Positions 1 through 8,692 of a stretch of DNA of 50,805 nt are shown in pieces (within the stretch, counting starts at the first letter, position 1; each line of letters opens with the position of its first letter). Source of the DNA: Litorivicinus sp965656605 (GTDB lineage Bacteria; Pseudomonadota; Gammaproteobacteria; Pseudomonadales; Litorivicinaceae). The stretch spans positions 1 to 50,805 of the forward strand of contig CBFHLC010000012.1 of NCBI GenBank assembly GCA_965656605.1. Direction: 5' to 3'. A program made the position numbers and the translations under genes. The notes beneath the pieces were generated by a model. The model did not search any database and was not told the origin of the DNA. It saw only the letters and a program-made list of their open reading frames with translations.

Positions 1-137
1 TGCTATCTCAGTTGCGCGGCGTGCTCGAGCAGGTGGATCAAAGCGGACTGCGCGAACAATCCCTGCAAATCATCGAAGACGTTCTAGGACGCGCCGTTGC
101 CCGGCGCCACTTAACTGACGATAAGGCGTTGGGCTGA
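1..137 (+). CDS. C-terminal fragment of an unidentified protein
   Basis: An open frame enters from the left edge and ends at TGA 135-137. It encodes about 44 residues ending in ARRHLTDDKALG. The residues look like a helical, charged protein tail rather than noise: heptad-like leucines, then an Arg-rich stretch. Its last 27 bases overlap antisense with the end of rraA, the same arrangement as most convergent pairs in this window. The family cannot be told from this tail. It is the only reading frame that explains bases 1-110. Confidence 0.5.
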   Translation, partial: LSQLRGVLEQVDQSGLREQSLQIIEDVLGRAVARRHLTDDKALG

Positions 138-602
138 CACAACGACCCCATTGGGATCCCCAGCCAACCAATCACCGGGCTTGACCCAAACACCCTGAAT
201 CTGAACGGGTACTTCGCTTTGCCCCGCACCTAGCTTCTCAGTCTTCATCGGATGGGTTGCCAAAGCAAACACCGCCAATGGCATCTTGGAGATGGCTTGG
301 CAGTCGCGAATACAACCGTGAATCACAATGCCCTGCCAGCCGTTATCGACAGCCTTAGCCGCCAACATATCGCCCAGCATCGCGCGACGCATTGATCCGC
401 CACCATCGACCACCAAGACTCGCCCCAAGCCAGGCTTTGTGACCCACTCACGAACCAGAGAATTATCTTCAAAGGCCTTAATCGTGACCACTTCACCAAC
501 AAACGCCTGAACCCCCCCGAAACTTTTCAGTCCTGGATGCAGTACCGACAGTGCGTCACCGAAGTGATCGCACAATTCGGGGGTTAGGTCCTCTTGGATC
601 AC
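111..602 (-). CDS. rraA: RraA family protein (regulator of RNase E activity / HMG aldolase fold)
   Basis: 163 residues, the usual RraA length (E. coli 161). The family core is visible: VVDGGGSMRRAMLGDMLA around 65-82 and GIVIHGCIRD at 91-100, with the Arg99-Asp100 pair that binds metal and pyruvate in the related 4-hydroxy-4-methyl-2-oxoglutarate aldolases. RraA proteins bind RNase E and inhibit mRNA decay in E. coli. Some family members are aldolases, and sequence alone does not separate the two roles here. The start is GTG at 602, overlapping the ppsA stop as GTGA, so translation is probably coupled to ppsA. The 3' end overlaps the convergent left-edge gene by 27 bp. Confidence 0.88.
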   Translation of the reverse strand: MIQEDLTPELCDHFGDALSVLHPGLKSFGGVQAFVGEVVTIKAFEDNSLVREWVTKPGLGRVLVVDGGGSMRRAMLGDMLAAKAVDNGWQGIVIHGCIRDCQAISKMPLAVFALATHPMKTEKLGAGQSEVPVQIQGVWVKPGDWLAGDPNGVVVSAQRLIVS

Positions 603-2962
603 TTGGCGTTTTCAGCCAAGTGGAACCAAGTTTCTAGGACGCTATCGGGGTTAAGCGACACAGAGTCTATGCCTTCGTCCATCAACCACTGAGCAAAGTC
701 GAGGTGATCCGAGGGCCCCTGTCCACAGATACCCACATATTTGCCAGCCGCTTTAGCACTCTGGATGGCGCGCGACAGCAAGAACTTCACCGCGTCGTTA
801 CGCTCATCGAACTTCTCGGCGATCAGGCCAGAATCACGATCCAAGCCCAAAGTCAGCTGCGTCAAATCGTTGGATCCGATCGAGAACCCGTCGAAATATT
901 CCAAGAACTGATCCGCCAAAATAGCGTTTGAAGGCAATTCGCACATCATGATCAGCTTCAGACCATTAACGCCACGCCCCAGGCCGTTTTCCTCTAGCAG
1001 TCGGGTTACGCCTGCGGCCTCATCCAAATTGCGGACGAAGGGAACCATCACCTCAACGTTGGTCAAACCCATCTCGTTACGCACTTTTTTCAAGGCGCGG
1101 CACTCCAACTCGAAGCACGGACGGAACCCTTCATCGATGTAGCGCGACGCACCGCGGAAACCCAACATGGGGTTCTCTTCCTCGGGCTCATAGCGGCTAC
1201 CGCCGATCAGGTTACGGTATTCATTTGACTTGAAGTCAGACAAACGAACGATTACGCGCTCACCCGCAAAGGCAGCTGCCAGCGTTGAGATGCCCTCGGC
1301 CAGTTTATCCACGTAGAAGCTCACGGGATCTGCATAACCACCGATGCGCTCGGCAATTGAGTTACGCAAATCCGCGGGTAGCTTGTCGAATTCCAACAGC
1401 GCCTGAGGGTGAATGCCGATCATTCGGTTGATGATGAATTCCAAACGAGCCAGGCCAATACCCGCATTGGGCAGGCCAGCGAAAGCGAACGCACGGTCAG
1501 GGTTACCCACGTTCATCATAATTTTAAACGGCAGATCGGGCATTTCAGCGATGTTACGTTTTAGGTGGTCAAACTCGAGCAAGCCGGAGTAAACAAATCC
1601 GGTGTCACCCTCGGCACAGCTGACAGTGACCTCTTGGCCGGTCGTCAGTCGCTCGGTCGCATCACCGGCACCGACTACCGCCGGGATGCCCAATTCACGA
1701 GCGATGATGGCCGCGTGGCAGGTACGACCTCCGCGATTAGTCACGATTGCGCTGGCGCGCTTCATGACCGGCTCCCAATCAGGATCGGTCATGTCTGTTA
1801 CCAACACATCGCCCACTTCAACCTGATCCATGTCATCGATACTGGCCAGCACTTTGACCGGACCACGACCGATTTTCTGACCAATCGCGCGGCCCTCAAC
1901 CAGTACGTCGCCTTGCCCACGCAGCACGTAGCTTTCCATCACGTTAGCGTCACTACGCGACTGCACCGTTTCAGGACGAGCCTGAACGATGTACAGACCG
2001 TGATCGTCACCGTCTTTGGCCCACTCAATGTCCATAGGACGACCGTAGTGCTTTTCAATGATCACCGCTTGACGCGACAGCTCTTCCACCTCGGCGTCAG
2101 TTAGGCAAAACACGCGGCGCTGTTCAGGATCTACGTCGACAGTTTTGACGCTTTTACCCGGCGCGTTCTCGTCATACACCATTTTAAGCAATTTAGATCC
2201 ACGTGAACGGCGCAGAACCGCCGGCTTACCGGCCTCTAAAATAGGTTTGGACACGTAAAACTCATCAGGATTAACCGCCCCTTGCACGACGGTCTCGCCC
2301 AAACCATAGGCTGCAGTAACGAACACCACGTCACGGAAACCCGATTCGGTATCCATGGTGAACATAACACCCGCCGACCCCGTTTCTGAACGAACCATCC
2401 GCTGAATCCCCGCCGACAACGCCACCAACTCATGGTCGAAGCCTTGGTGGACGCGGTAGCTGATTGCACGGTCGTTGAATAACGAAGCGAACACTTCTTT
2501 GATGCTGGCCTTGATGTTGTCAAAGCCTCGGATGTTTAAAAAGGTCTCTTGCTGACCTGCGAATGACGCATCTGGCAGATCTTCAGCGGTCGCGGATGAG
2601 CGAACTGCCACCGATATGTCCGGATTGCCGTTGTTCATCGCTGTAAAGTCAGCCTCCAATGCCGCTTCGAACCCAGCGCTGAACGGCGTGCTCATGACCC
2701 AGCCGCGGATCTTGGCGCCGGTTTCGGCCAAAGCGCGAACATCATCGACATCCAACGCATCCAGCTCGGCCTTGATTCGCGCCGCTAAGTTATCCTGGGC
2801 TAAAAATTCGCGATACGCATCGGCTGTTGTCGCAAAACCGCCGGGGACACTGACGCCCGCGCCAGACAGATTTGAAATCATCTCCCCTAAGGAAGCATTT
2901 TTGCCTCCGACAACTTCAACATCGTCCATACCCAATTTTTCAAAGCCGATGGTGTATTGCAT
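599..2962 (-). CDS. ppsA: phosphoenolpyruvate synthase
   Basis: Converts pyruvate, ATP and water to phosphoenolpyruvate, AMP and phosphate; the entry to gluconeogenesis from C2/C3 carbon. 787 residues from the chosen start (E. coli 792). The order is the family's: N-terminal ATP-binding domain beginning GFEKLGMDDVEVVGGKNASLGEM, the central phosphohistidine loop GGRTCHAAIIARELGIP with His416, and the C-terminal PEP/pyruvate barrel with the catalytic Cys746 in GICGQG. The open frame extends 40 codons upstream to 3082, but ATG 2962 has an AGGAG box seven bases before it and begins exactly where the family does. A possible -10 (TATAAA, minus strand, 3043-3038) lies in the gap to divergent ppsR. 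Confidence 0.96.
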   Translation of the reverse strand: MQYTIGFEKLGMDDVEVVGGKNASLGEMISNLSGAGVSVPGGFATTADAYREFLAQDNLAARIKAELDALDVDDVRALAETGAKIRGWVMSTPFSAGFEAALEADFTAMNNGNPDISVAVRSSATAEDLPDASFAGQQETFLNIRGFDNIKASIKEVFASLFNDRAISYRVHQGFDHELVALSAGIQRMVRSETGSAGVMFTMDTESGFRDVVFVTAAYGLGETVVQGAVNPDEFYVSKPILEAGKPAVLRRSRGSKLLKMVYDENAPGKSVKTVDVDPEQRRVFCLTDAEVEELSRQAVIIEKHYGRPMDIEWAKDGDDHGLYIVQARPETVQSRSDANVMESYVLRGQGDVLVEGRAIGQKIGRGPVKVLASIDDMDQVEVGDVLVTDMTDPDWEPVMKRASAIVTNRGGRTCHAAIIARELGIPAVVGAGDATERLTTGQEVTVSCAEGDTGFVYSGLLEFDHLKRNIAEMPDLPFKIMMNVGNPDRAFAFAGLPNAGIGLARLEFIINRMIGIHPQALLEFDKLPADLRNSIAERIGGYADPVSFYVDKLAEGISTLAAAFAGERVIVRLSDFKSNEYRNLIGGSRYEPEEENPMLGFRGASRYIDEGFRPCFELECRALKKVRNEMGLTNVEVMVPFVRNLDEAAGVTRLLEENGLGRGVNGLKLIMMCELPSNAILADQFLEYFDGFSIGSNDLTQLTLGLDRDSGLIAEKFDERNDAVKFLLSRAIQSAKAAGKYVGICGQGPSDHLDFAQWLMDEGIDSVSLNPDSVLETWFHLAENAK

Positions 2963-3102
2963 TGCGCGTCTCCTGATTAGCGTTTGCAGTCGCATGCCCT
3001 CACGTTTTTGATCGTGATAGGCTCCTTGCTGTTGCACTTTATACCCCAAGCCGGACCGCAGATACACGCTATTTGCGACCACATTAAAATTTAGGTCACT
3101 TT

Positions 3103-3933
3103 ATGAATAAAATAACCAGAACGATATTTTTTATCTCGGACGGCACTGGGATTACAGCCGAAACCTTGGGACAAAGCCTGCTCAGCCAATTCGAACCCAA
3201 TATCAAATTCGAACGACATACCTTTCCCTACATCGATTCGACCGATAAAGCGCAGCAAGTTCGCGATGAGATTAATCACGTGGCTGAACGCGACGGGCAG
3301 CCTCCGATTATCTTTGACACCTTGGTTAACCCGCAGGTTCGCGACATGGTTTCAAGCGCCAACGGTGTAATGATGGACGTCTTTCAAACCTTCCTAAAGC
3401 CGCTCGAAAGCGCATTGATGAGCGAATCTGCCTATTCCGTCGGCCGCAGCCACTCGGTGCATACCAATAGTAGTTATGACAAACGAATTGATGCGGTGAA
3501 CTTCGCACTAGACAACGATGATGGGGCAAGAATTCGGTACTACGATCAGGCAGATTTGATCATCATTGGGGTGTCACGCTGCGGCAAAACACCCAGCTGT
3601 CTGTATTTGGCGATGCAATTTGGGATTAAGGCGGCGAACTACCCGCTGACCGAGGAAGACCTAGACAGCCCACAGTTGCCGTCATTATTACGCAAACACA
3701 AGTCCAAATTGTTTGGGCTCACCATCGATCCCGTGCGACTACAAGCGATCCGAGCTCAACGAAAACCAGATTCACGCTACGCCAGCCCGCATCAGTGCCA
3801 CTTCGAAGTGAACGAGGTCGAGGCCATGTATCGCCGCGAAAGCGTCCCACACATTACCACAACCGACCAAAGCGTCGAAGAGATCAGCACCCAGATCCTT
3901 GCCGTCAGTGGCTTGAAACGTCGCTACCTGTAA
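3103..3933 (+). CDS. ppsR: PEP synthase regulatory kinase/pyrophosphorylase (DUF299)
   Basis: Bifunctional regulator that inactivates PpsA by ADP-dependent threonine phosphorylation and reactivates it by phosphate-dependent dephosphorylation. 276 residues, full family length. The P-loop-like signature GVSRCGKTPS is at 156-165, and the N-terminus FFISDGTGITAETLG is typical. It is transcribed divergently from ppsA, the classic pairing. The ribosome site is weak (TTTAGGT before ATG 3103). Its last 29 bp overlap the convergent hydrolase gene. Confidence 0.95.
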   Translation: MNKITRTIFFISDGTGITAETLGQSLLSQFEPNIKFERHTFPYIDSTDKAQQVRDEINHVAERDGQPPIIFDTLVNPQVRDMVSSANGVMMDVFQTFLKPLESALMSESAYSVGRSHSVHTNSSYDKRIDAVNFALDNDDGARIRYYDQADLIIIGVSRCGKTPSCLYLAMQFGIKAANYPLTEEDLDSPQLPSLLRKHKSKLFGLTIDPVRLQAIRAQRKPDSRYASPHQCHFEVNEVEAMYRRESVPHITTTDQSVEEISTQILAVSGLKRRYL

Positions 3934-4759
3934 GGAACTGATTGACCGCGCGCGCCAGCGCCTGAGGCTTTTGATAAGGCAGTGCGTGGTCGCATCCTTC
4001 TATCGATCGGTAGGACCAAGACTCAATGGTCTGCGCCAAACGCTGATGTAATTGATGTGCGGGCTGCGGCGTTTTGGCACCCACCAGAGATAGCGTCCGA
4101 GGCTGTTGTTGAATCAATGACTCCCGATCTAGCGTCGCAGCCAACTCTGCGACGGCCTCAAGGGCATTAGCTAAACCGCAGGGACGATGGGCAAGACGTG
4201 CGACCACTCGTCGCTCAACCCGAGGATGACGCGAGCGATCCGGCGACACCAAATCCAAAAAAGCGCGAACGCCCTGATCGGGATCCACCTGATTTTTTAA
4301 GGGTTGCGTCGCCTGGGTATACAAACGCCTGCGCACCAGTGTTTGCTGCCAATCCTCGCGCTCCATCAAAGCGGGTTCGATCAACACACTCTGCCCCACC
4401 AAAAACCGAGGATCCGCCGCTAGGCGCATCGCAAGCAGACCGCCAAATGAGTAGCCGACGAGATCGAACTGATTCCAACCGATTGCCAGCAGACATTGGG
4501 CCACGTGATCGTGCAGCTCGTCTATCGTAAACGGCGCTTCACCGCGATCATCGGATGTGTCACCGGCGCCATACAAATCCGGCACAAACGCCTGACCTAG
4601 CCCCAGCAACTCTGGCAGGACACTACCCCAGGTTAAGACACCGGCCACGCCGGCACCGTGCAGCAACACGACTCGACGCGAGGTCTCTGACGACCAAACC
4701 ACCTCGCGATAGACCAACTTGGCCGTGCCGCGCTGATGGTGTTTTTGAGTTACTCTCAT
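3905..4759 (-). CDS. alpha/beta-fold hydrolase
   Basis: 284 residues from ATG 4759; the frame stays open to 4834, but the upstream part is low-complexity and runs into the divergent gene. Alpha/beta hydrolase features: oxyanion segment LLHGAG near 32-37, nucleophile elbow VGYSFGG with Ser104, and a catalytic-type His258 in GCDHALP. No acidic residue is evident at the usual position after strand six (LSLVGAKTPQ), so the acid may sit elsewhere or the triad may be altered. The substrate is unknown. From memory, a hydrolase of this kind sits beside ppsA and rraA in Pseudomonas, so the association looks conserved. Its start is 3 bp from the divergent Nudix start. Confidence 0.8.
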   Translation of the reverse strand: MRVTQKHHQRGTAKLVYREVVWSSETSRRVVLLHGAGVAGVLTWGSVLPELLGLGQAFVPDLYGAGDTSDDRGEAPFTIDELHDHVAQCLLAIGWNQFDLVGYSFGGLLAMRLAADPRFLVGQSVLIEPALMEREDWQQTLVRRRLYTQATQPLKNQVDPDQGVRAFLDLVSPDRSRHPRVERRVVARLAHRPCGLANALEAVAELAATLDRESLIQQQPRTLSLVGAKTPQPAHQLHQRLAQTIESWSYRSIEGCDHALPYQKPQALARAVNQFLTGSDVSSH

Positions 4760-4762
4760 CGT

Positions 4763-5413
4763 ATGCCTGTGTCCATAAATGCCCCTTTGACCCCTGCCAG
4801 CACTCAACGAATAGCCCGTCCGTGGCGAGATCAAAGCGAATCAAAAAAAGCCGCAGTGGCACTGATTAGCGTGCCGTTAAGCTGCCCCGGATTGGAGTTG
4901 CCAGAGCAGGCGCAGGATACCCATGGCATCTTGTTGATCAAGCGCTCAGATCGACTGCGTGGCCATTCAGGCCAATGGGCCCTGCCCGGTGGCAAGCAAG
5001 AGCATGGAGAATCCTTGTGGACAACCGCAAGGCGCGAGCTATTTGAAGAAACGTCACTGAACCCAAATCAGGTTCGTTGGCGCGGGGATTTAGGTCACTT
5101 GGTGACGGGTACTGGGTACTCGGCGCAGGTATATCTAGGCCAGCTGGATCGGCCTGTGACGCTGCAGGCCGATGGATCCGAAGCGGTCTTGCTTTCTGCC
5201 TATCCGATCAGCTGGTTGCTACGAGCAGATACCTGGCGCCATCGTGAGGTGGGAGTCATTCCAGGAAAACACTTTAGCTGGGGGCATCCGAACCCTGAGC
5301 TGGACTGGGACACCCCGCTGTGGGGCGCAACCGCTTTTATGTTGCTAGCACTGCGCCAGTTGCTGGCCCCTTCACTCGCGCCACCTAACTCGAATCCCGT
5401 TTTTAATAGTTAG
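4763..5413 (+). CDS. Nudix hydrolase, CoA pyrophosphatase (NudL)-like
   Basis: 216 residues from ATG 4763. The Nudix box is nearly complete between Gly77 and Leu99: G-x5-E83-x7-R91-E92-L-F-E95-E96-T-S-L, with Ser in place of the last Gly. Just before it, LLIKRSDRLRGHSGQWALPGG resembles the NuCoA signature of enzymes that hydrolyse the pyrophosphate of coenzyme A and its thioesters to 3',5'-ADP and 4'-phosphopantetheine esters. No good Shine-Dalgarno sequence precedes the ATG; the hexamer TACTCT lies six bases upstream. The gene overlaps the end of convergent cysB by 11 bp. Substrate assignment is by motif only. Confidence 0.82.
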   Translation: MPVSINAPLTPASTQRIARPWRDQSESKKAAVALISVPLSCPGLELPEQAQDTHGILLIKRSDRLRGHSGQWALPGGKQEHGESLWTTARRELFEETSLNPNQVRWRGDLGHLVTGTGYSAQVYLGQLDRPVTLQADGSEAVLLSAYPISWLLRADTWRHREVGVIPGKHFSWGHPNPELDWDTPLWGATAFMLLALRQLLAPSLAPPNSNPVFNS

Positions 5414-6380
5414 GCAACTCTATATGAGCAAACAACTCGTCGACCTCTGCTCGCGTCTGGGTGCGCTGGGCTGCTTGCACTAGCTGCGGCGTCAGATGTG
5501 GCGCGAACAACTCCACAAAATGATACATGTACCCACGCAGGAACGACCCACGCCGGAAACCCAACTTGGTCTCGCTTGAATCGAACAGATGATCGGCCGG
5601 AATACGCATCAAATCCTCATCGGCAACTGGGTCATAGGCCATCGAGGCCACAATTCCCACACCCATCCCCATCCTGACGTAGGTCTTGATGACATCTGCG
5701 TCAGCGGCAGTAAAGACGATTTGTGGCGCCAAACCTTTGCGACCAAAGGCCTCGTCCAACTTGGAGCGGCCAGTAAAACCAAACACGTAGGTCACAATGG
5801 GCTCTTCGGCCAAGCGCTCGAGAGTCAGCGGACCACTAAGACTGGCCAGTGGATGGGTCTTGGGCACCAAAACACTGCGATTCCAGCGGTAGCACGGCAT
5901 CATGATCAGATCGTTGAAATGCTCCATTGCTTCAGTCGCAATCGCGAAATCTGCCACGCCCTCAGCTGCCTCTTCAGAGATTTGTCGCGGGGTCCCCTGG
6001 TGAATGCTTAAGGCCACCTCGGGGTAGGACTGCATGAAGTTAGCGACCAAAGGGGGCATGACGTATCGCGCTTGGGTATGAGTTGTTGCGACCGTCAACG
6101 TCCCTTGCATCTCGTTACTGTATTCCTGGCTAAGTTGCCGAATACGATCGCATTTACCCATGATCTCGCCGCTCACGCGCAAGATCTCTTCGCCGGCCGG
6201 GGTGATATGGGTCAGGTGCTTGCCATTACGGGCAAATATCTCAATTCCCAACTCGTCTTCTAGTAGGCGAATCTGCTTACTAATTCCCGGTTGCGAGGTA
6301 AAAAGGCTCTGAGCAGTAGCAGACACATTTAAATCGTGTCGGGCGACCTCCCAGATGTAACGCAATTGTTGCAGCTTCAT
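5403..6380 (-). CDS. cysB: LysR-type regulator CysB of sulfur assimilation
   Basis: 325 residues (E. coli CysB 324) with unmistakable CysB sequence: MKLQQLRYIWEVARHDLNVS, then a winged helix-turn-helix with TSQPGISKQIRLLEDELGI, and the effector-domain landmarks TTHTQARY, HQGTP and CYRWNR. CysB activates sulfate uptake and cysteine biosynthesis genes with N-acetylserine or O-acetylserine as inducer, and usually represses its own gene. No cys structural genes are in the window, so its targets lie elsewhere. ATG 6380 has an AAGGAA box about 11 bases upstream. A LysR-type inverted repeat lies 44-64 bases upstream of the start. Confidence 0.95.
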   Translation of the reverse strand: MKLQQLRYIWEVARHDLNVSATAQSLFTSQPGISKQIRLLEDELGIEIFARNGKHLTHITPAGEEILRVSGEIMGKCDRIRQLSQEYSNEMQGTLTVATTHTQARYVMPPLVANFMQSYPEVALSIHQGTPRQISEEAAEGVADFAIATEAMEHFNDLIMMPCYRWNRSVLVPKTHPLASLSGPLTLERLAEEPIVTYVFGFTGRSKLDEAFGRKGLAPQIVFTAADADVIKTYVRMGMGVGIVASMAYDPVADEDLMRIPADHLFDSSETKLGFRRGSFLRGYMYHFVELFAPHLTPQLVQAAQRTQTRAEVDELFAHIELPNY

Positions 6381-6423
6381 GCCCGAAACGTTCCTTGATT
6401 CTCGGTGGATCCTGTCAGGCTCC

Positions 6424-6444
6424 TTTATAGCAGAACACTATAAA
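6424..6444. promoter_or_regulatory. LysR-type inverted repeat upstream of cysB
   Basis: A perfect inverted repeat TTTATAG-N7-CTATAAA. It contains the T-N11-A core (TAG-N7-CTA) that LysR-type regulators bind, and lies 44-64 bases before the cysB start. Autoregulation by CysB is a reasonable inference. The arms also read TATAAA and could contribute a -10 element. Confidence 0.5.
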
Positions 6445-6503
6445 TCCAGTCGACTTTCAGACCATTTAATTATAAGTGCGAGGTAGGTGCTAGGATTCAG
6501 GGA

Positions 6504-6517
6504 TTGCTTTGGATCAA
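6504..6517 (+). promoter_or_regulatory. FNR/Anr box upstream of ccoN
   Basis: TTGCT-TTGG-ATCAA matches the FNR/Anr consensus TTGAT-N4-ATCAA at nine of ten defined positions. It lies 114 bases before the ccoN start in the cysB-ccoN gap. Weak -10 candidates follow at 6531 (TAATGT) and 6544 (TAACCA). Low-oxygen induction by an FNR-family regulator is usual for cbb3 operons. Confidence 0.65.
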
Positions 6518-6630
6518 AGTCTACTGCCCGTAATGTTTGAAGGTAACCATTTGTAACGCTAAACTCCGCCAGTTTTCGTACATAACTCGGCCGGCCATAG
6601 GTCGATCACACAATGGGCAAAGGACTTAAC

Positions 6631-8076
6631 ATGTCACAGGCTGCTACAACTCCTGTGTCCTACGACTACGACGTCGTCCGCAAATTTGCGGTCATGACAG
6701 TGGTCTGGGGCATTTTCGGGATGTCGATGGGTGTACTCATCGCAACACAATTGGTTTGGCCGGAATTTTTGGCTTCTGAATTCACGCACTTCGGCCGTTT
6801 ACGCCCTTTGCACACTAATGCAGTGATCTTCGCATTCGGTGGTTGTGCTCTATTCTGCACCAGCTACTACGTGGTCCAGCGCACCTGTGGCACAACACTG
6901 GCATTTCCAGCCCTGGCGAGGTTCACCTTTTGGGGGTGGCAAGCCGTTATCGTCTCAGCCGCAATCACATTGCCGCTGGGCCTAACATCTACGAAGGAAT
7001 ATGCCGAACTGGAATGGCCGATCGATATCCTGATCGCCGTCGTTTGGGTTAGCTACGCTATCGTATTTTTAGGCACGATTCGTAACCGAACTACGCCGCA
7101 CATCTACGTGGCTAACTGGTTCTACGCAGCGTTTATCATCGTGATCGCGATCTTGCACATCGTAAACTCGATGGCGATGCCGGTTTCAATGTTCAAGTCC
7201 TACAGCATCTACTCTGGTGCCGTCGACGCCATGGTTCAATGGTGGTACGGACACAACGCCGTGGGCTTCTTCTTGACCGCAGGCTTCTTGGGAATGATGT
7301 ACTACTTCGTACCCAAACAAGCTGGACGCCCGATCTACAGCTACCGCCTATCCATCGTCCACTTCTGGGCCTTGATTGCGACCTACATGTGGGCCGGTGC
7401 TCACCACCTGCACTACTCAGCTCTACCTAACTGGGCTCAGTCAGTAGGCATGGTGATGTCGTTAATCCTGCTGGCACCAAGTTGGGGCGGCATGATCAAC
7501 GGCGTCATGACCCTATCTGGCGCGTGGCAGAAGTTGCGTCACGATCCCATTTTGCGTTTCTTGGTCGTGTCACTGTCTTTCTACGGCATGTCTACTTTTG
7601 AAGGCCCGATGATGGCCATCAAGACCGTCAACGCCCTATCGCACAACACGGACTGGACCATCGGTCACGTTCACTCTGGTGCTTTGGGCTGGGTTGCGAT
7701 GGTATCGATCGGCGCGATCTACCACGTTCTACCCAAGGTCTACGGCTTGGCTGGCATGTACTCCACTCGCTTGATCAACACGCACTTTTGGTTCGCAACC
7801 ATCGGCGTCGTGCTGTACATCGCAGCCATGTGGGTTAACGGCATTATGCAGGGTTTGATGTGGCGCGCTGTGAATGCGGACGGCACCTTGACCTACGCCT
7901 TTATTGACTCGATATCGGCCAGCTATGCCGGTTACACCGTGCGCTTATTGGGCGGCATTCTGTACGTGATCGGCATGCTGATCATGGCCTACAACGTCTA
8001 CCAGACCTTGCGTATGGCCAAGACTGAAACCACTCCTGCAATTGATGCAGGCGTAGCAACTGCGGCAGGGAAGTAA
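6631..8076 (+). CDS. ccoN: cbb3-type cytochrome c oxidase subunit I
   Basis: Catalytic subunit of the high-affinity C-type haem-copper oxidase in the inner membrane, reducing oxygen and pumping protons. 481 residues with about 12 membrane segments. Expected haem and copper ligands are visible: His61 in PLHTNAV, His208 in YGHNAV, the His258-His259 pair in GAHHLHYS, and His346/His348 in GHVHSGALGW. An ATG six codons earlier (6613) is possible, but AAAGGA lies six bases before ATG 6631. First gene of a nine-gene plus-strand block. Confidence 0.97.
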   Translation: MSQAATTPVSYDYDVVRKFAVMTVVWGIFGMSMGVLIATQLVWPEFLASEFTHFGRLRPLHTNAVIFAFGGCALFCTSYYVVQRTCGTTLAFPALARFTFWGWQAVIVSAAITLPLGLTSTKEYAELEWPIDILIAVVWVSYAIVFLGTIRNRTTPHIYVANWFYAAFIIVIAILHIVNSMAMPVSMFKSYSIYSGAVDAMVQWWYGHNAVGFFLTAGFLGMMYYFVPKQAGRPIYSYRLSIVHFWALIATYMWAGAHHLHYSALPNWAQSVGMVMSLILLAPSWGGMINGVMTLSGAWQKLRHDPILRFLVVSLSFYGMSTFEGPMMAIKTVNALSHNTDWTIGHVHSGALGWVAMVSIGAIYHVLPKVYGLAGMYSTRLINTHFWFATIGVVLYIAAMWVNGIMQGLMWRAVNADGTLTYAFIDSISASYAGYTVRLLGGILYVIGMLIMAYNVYQTLRMAKTETTPAIDAGVATAAGK

Positions 8077-8077
8077 G

Positions 8078-8692
8078 ATGGCCAAAGCTCATAAAATCTT
8101 TGAAACGCACCTCGGCGCGCTGTCTATGGGCATCGTCGCGGTCATCAGCCTGGGTGGCTTGGCAGAAATCGTGCCTTTGTTTTACACAACCGCCACCACG
8201 GAACCGGCGAAAGGCCTAAAACCCTGGACTCCGTTAGCACTCGAGGGCCGGGACATTTACATCCGTGAGGGATGCCATGTCTGCCACACCCAGATGGTCC
8301 GTCCATTCCGTGCCGAGACTGAACGTTACGGCCCTTACTCGATCGCAGGCGAGCACGTCTGGGAGCGCCCTTTCCTGTGGGGCTCGAAACGTACCGGTCC
8401 TGATTTGGCGCGCGTTGGTGGCAAATATTCAGACGACTGGCATCGTGCTCACCTGTATCAACCACGCGACGTTGTGCCTGAGTCCAACATGCCCTCGTTC
8501 CCATGGCTGTTCCAAAACGAGCTAAGCGGAAAGCACACACTGGCCAAGATGCAGGCTCACCAATCAATGGGCGTGCCTTACACCGATGAAGACTTGGCTA
8601 ATGCCCGTCACGAAGTCCGTGGCAAACTCGAAATCGATGCGTTGGTTGCTTATCTCCAGCAGTTGGGTCATGCCAACCCGGCGGTAAAATGA
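8078..8692 (+). CDS. ccoO: cbb3-type oxidase monohaem cytochrome c subunit II
   Basis: 204 residues: one N-terminal membrane anchor (about 15-37) followed by a periplasmic c-type domain with haem motif C66-H-V-C69-H70 and the family stretch CHTQMVRPFRAETERYGPYS. NMPSFPW carries the likely axial Met. It passes electrons from CcoP to CcoN. It starts 1 bp after the ccoN stop and overlaps ccoQ by ATGA. Confidence 0.97.
   Translation: MAKAHKIFETHLGALSMGIVAVISLGGLAEIVPLFYTTATTEPAKGLKPWTPLALEGRDIYIREGCHVCHTQMVRPFRAETERYGPYSIAGEHVWERPFLWGSKRTGPDLARVGGKYSDDWHRAHLYQPRDVVPESNMPSFPWLFQNELSGKHTLAKMQAHQSMGVPYTDEDLANARHEVRGKLEIDALVAYLQQLGHANPAVK

Noticed and set aside
1565..2104. 179-codon plus-strand open frame inside ppsA
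   Set aside because: Antisense to a strongly conserved part of ppsA; His/Thr-rich, no family features and no ribosome site.
2963..3082. 40-codon N-terminal extension of ppsA
   Set aside because: No homology to PpsA proteins, and AGGAG is placed for ATG 2962.
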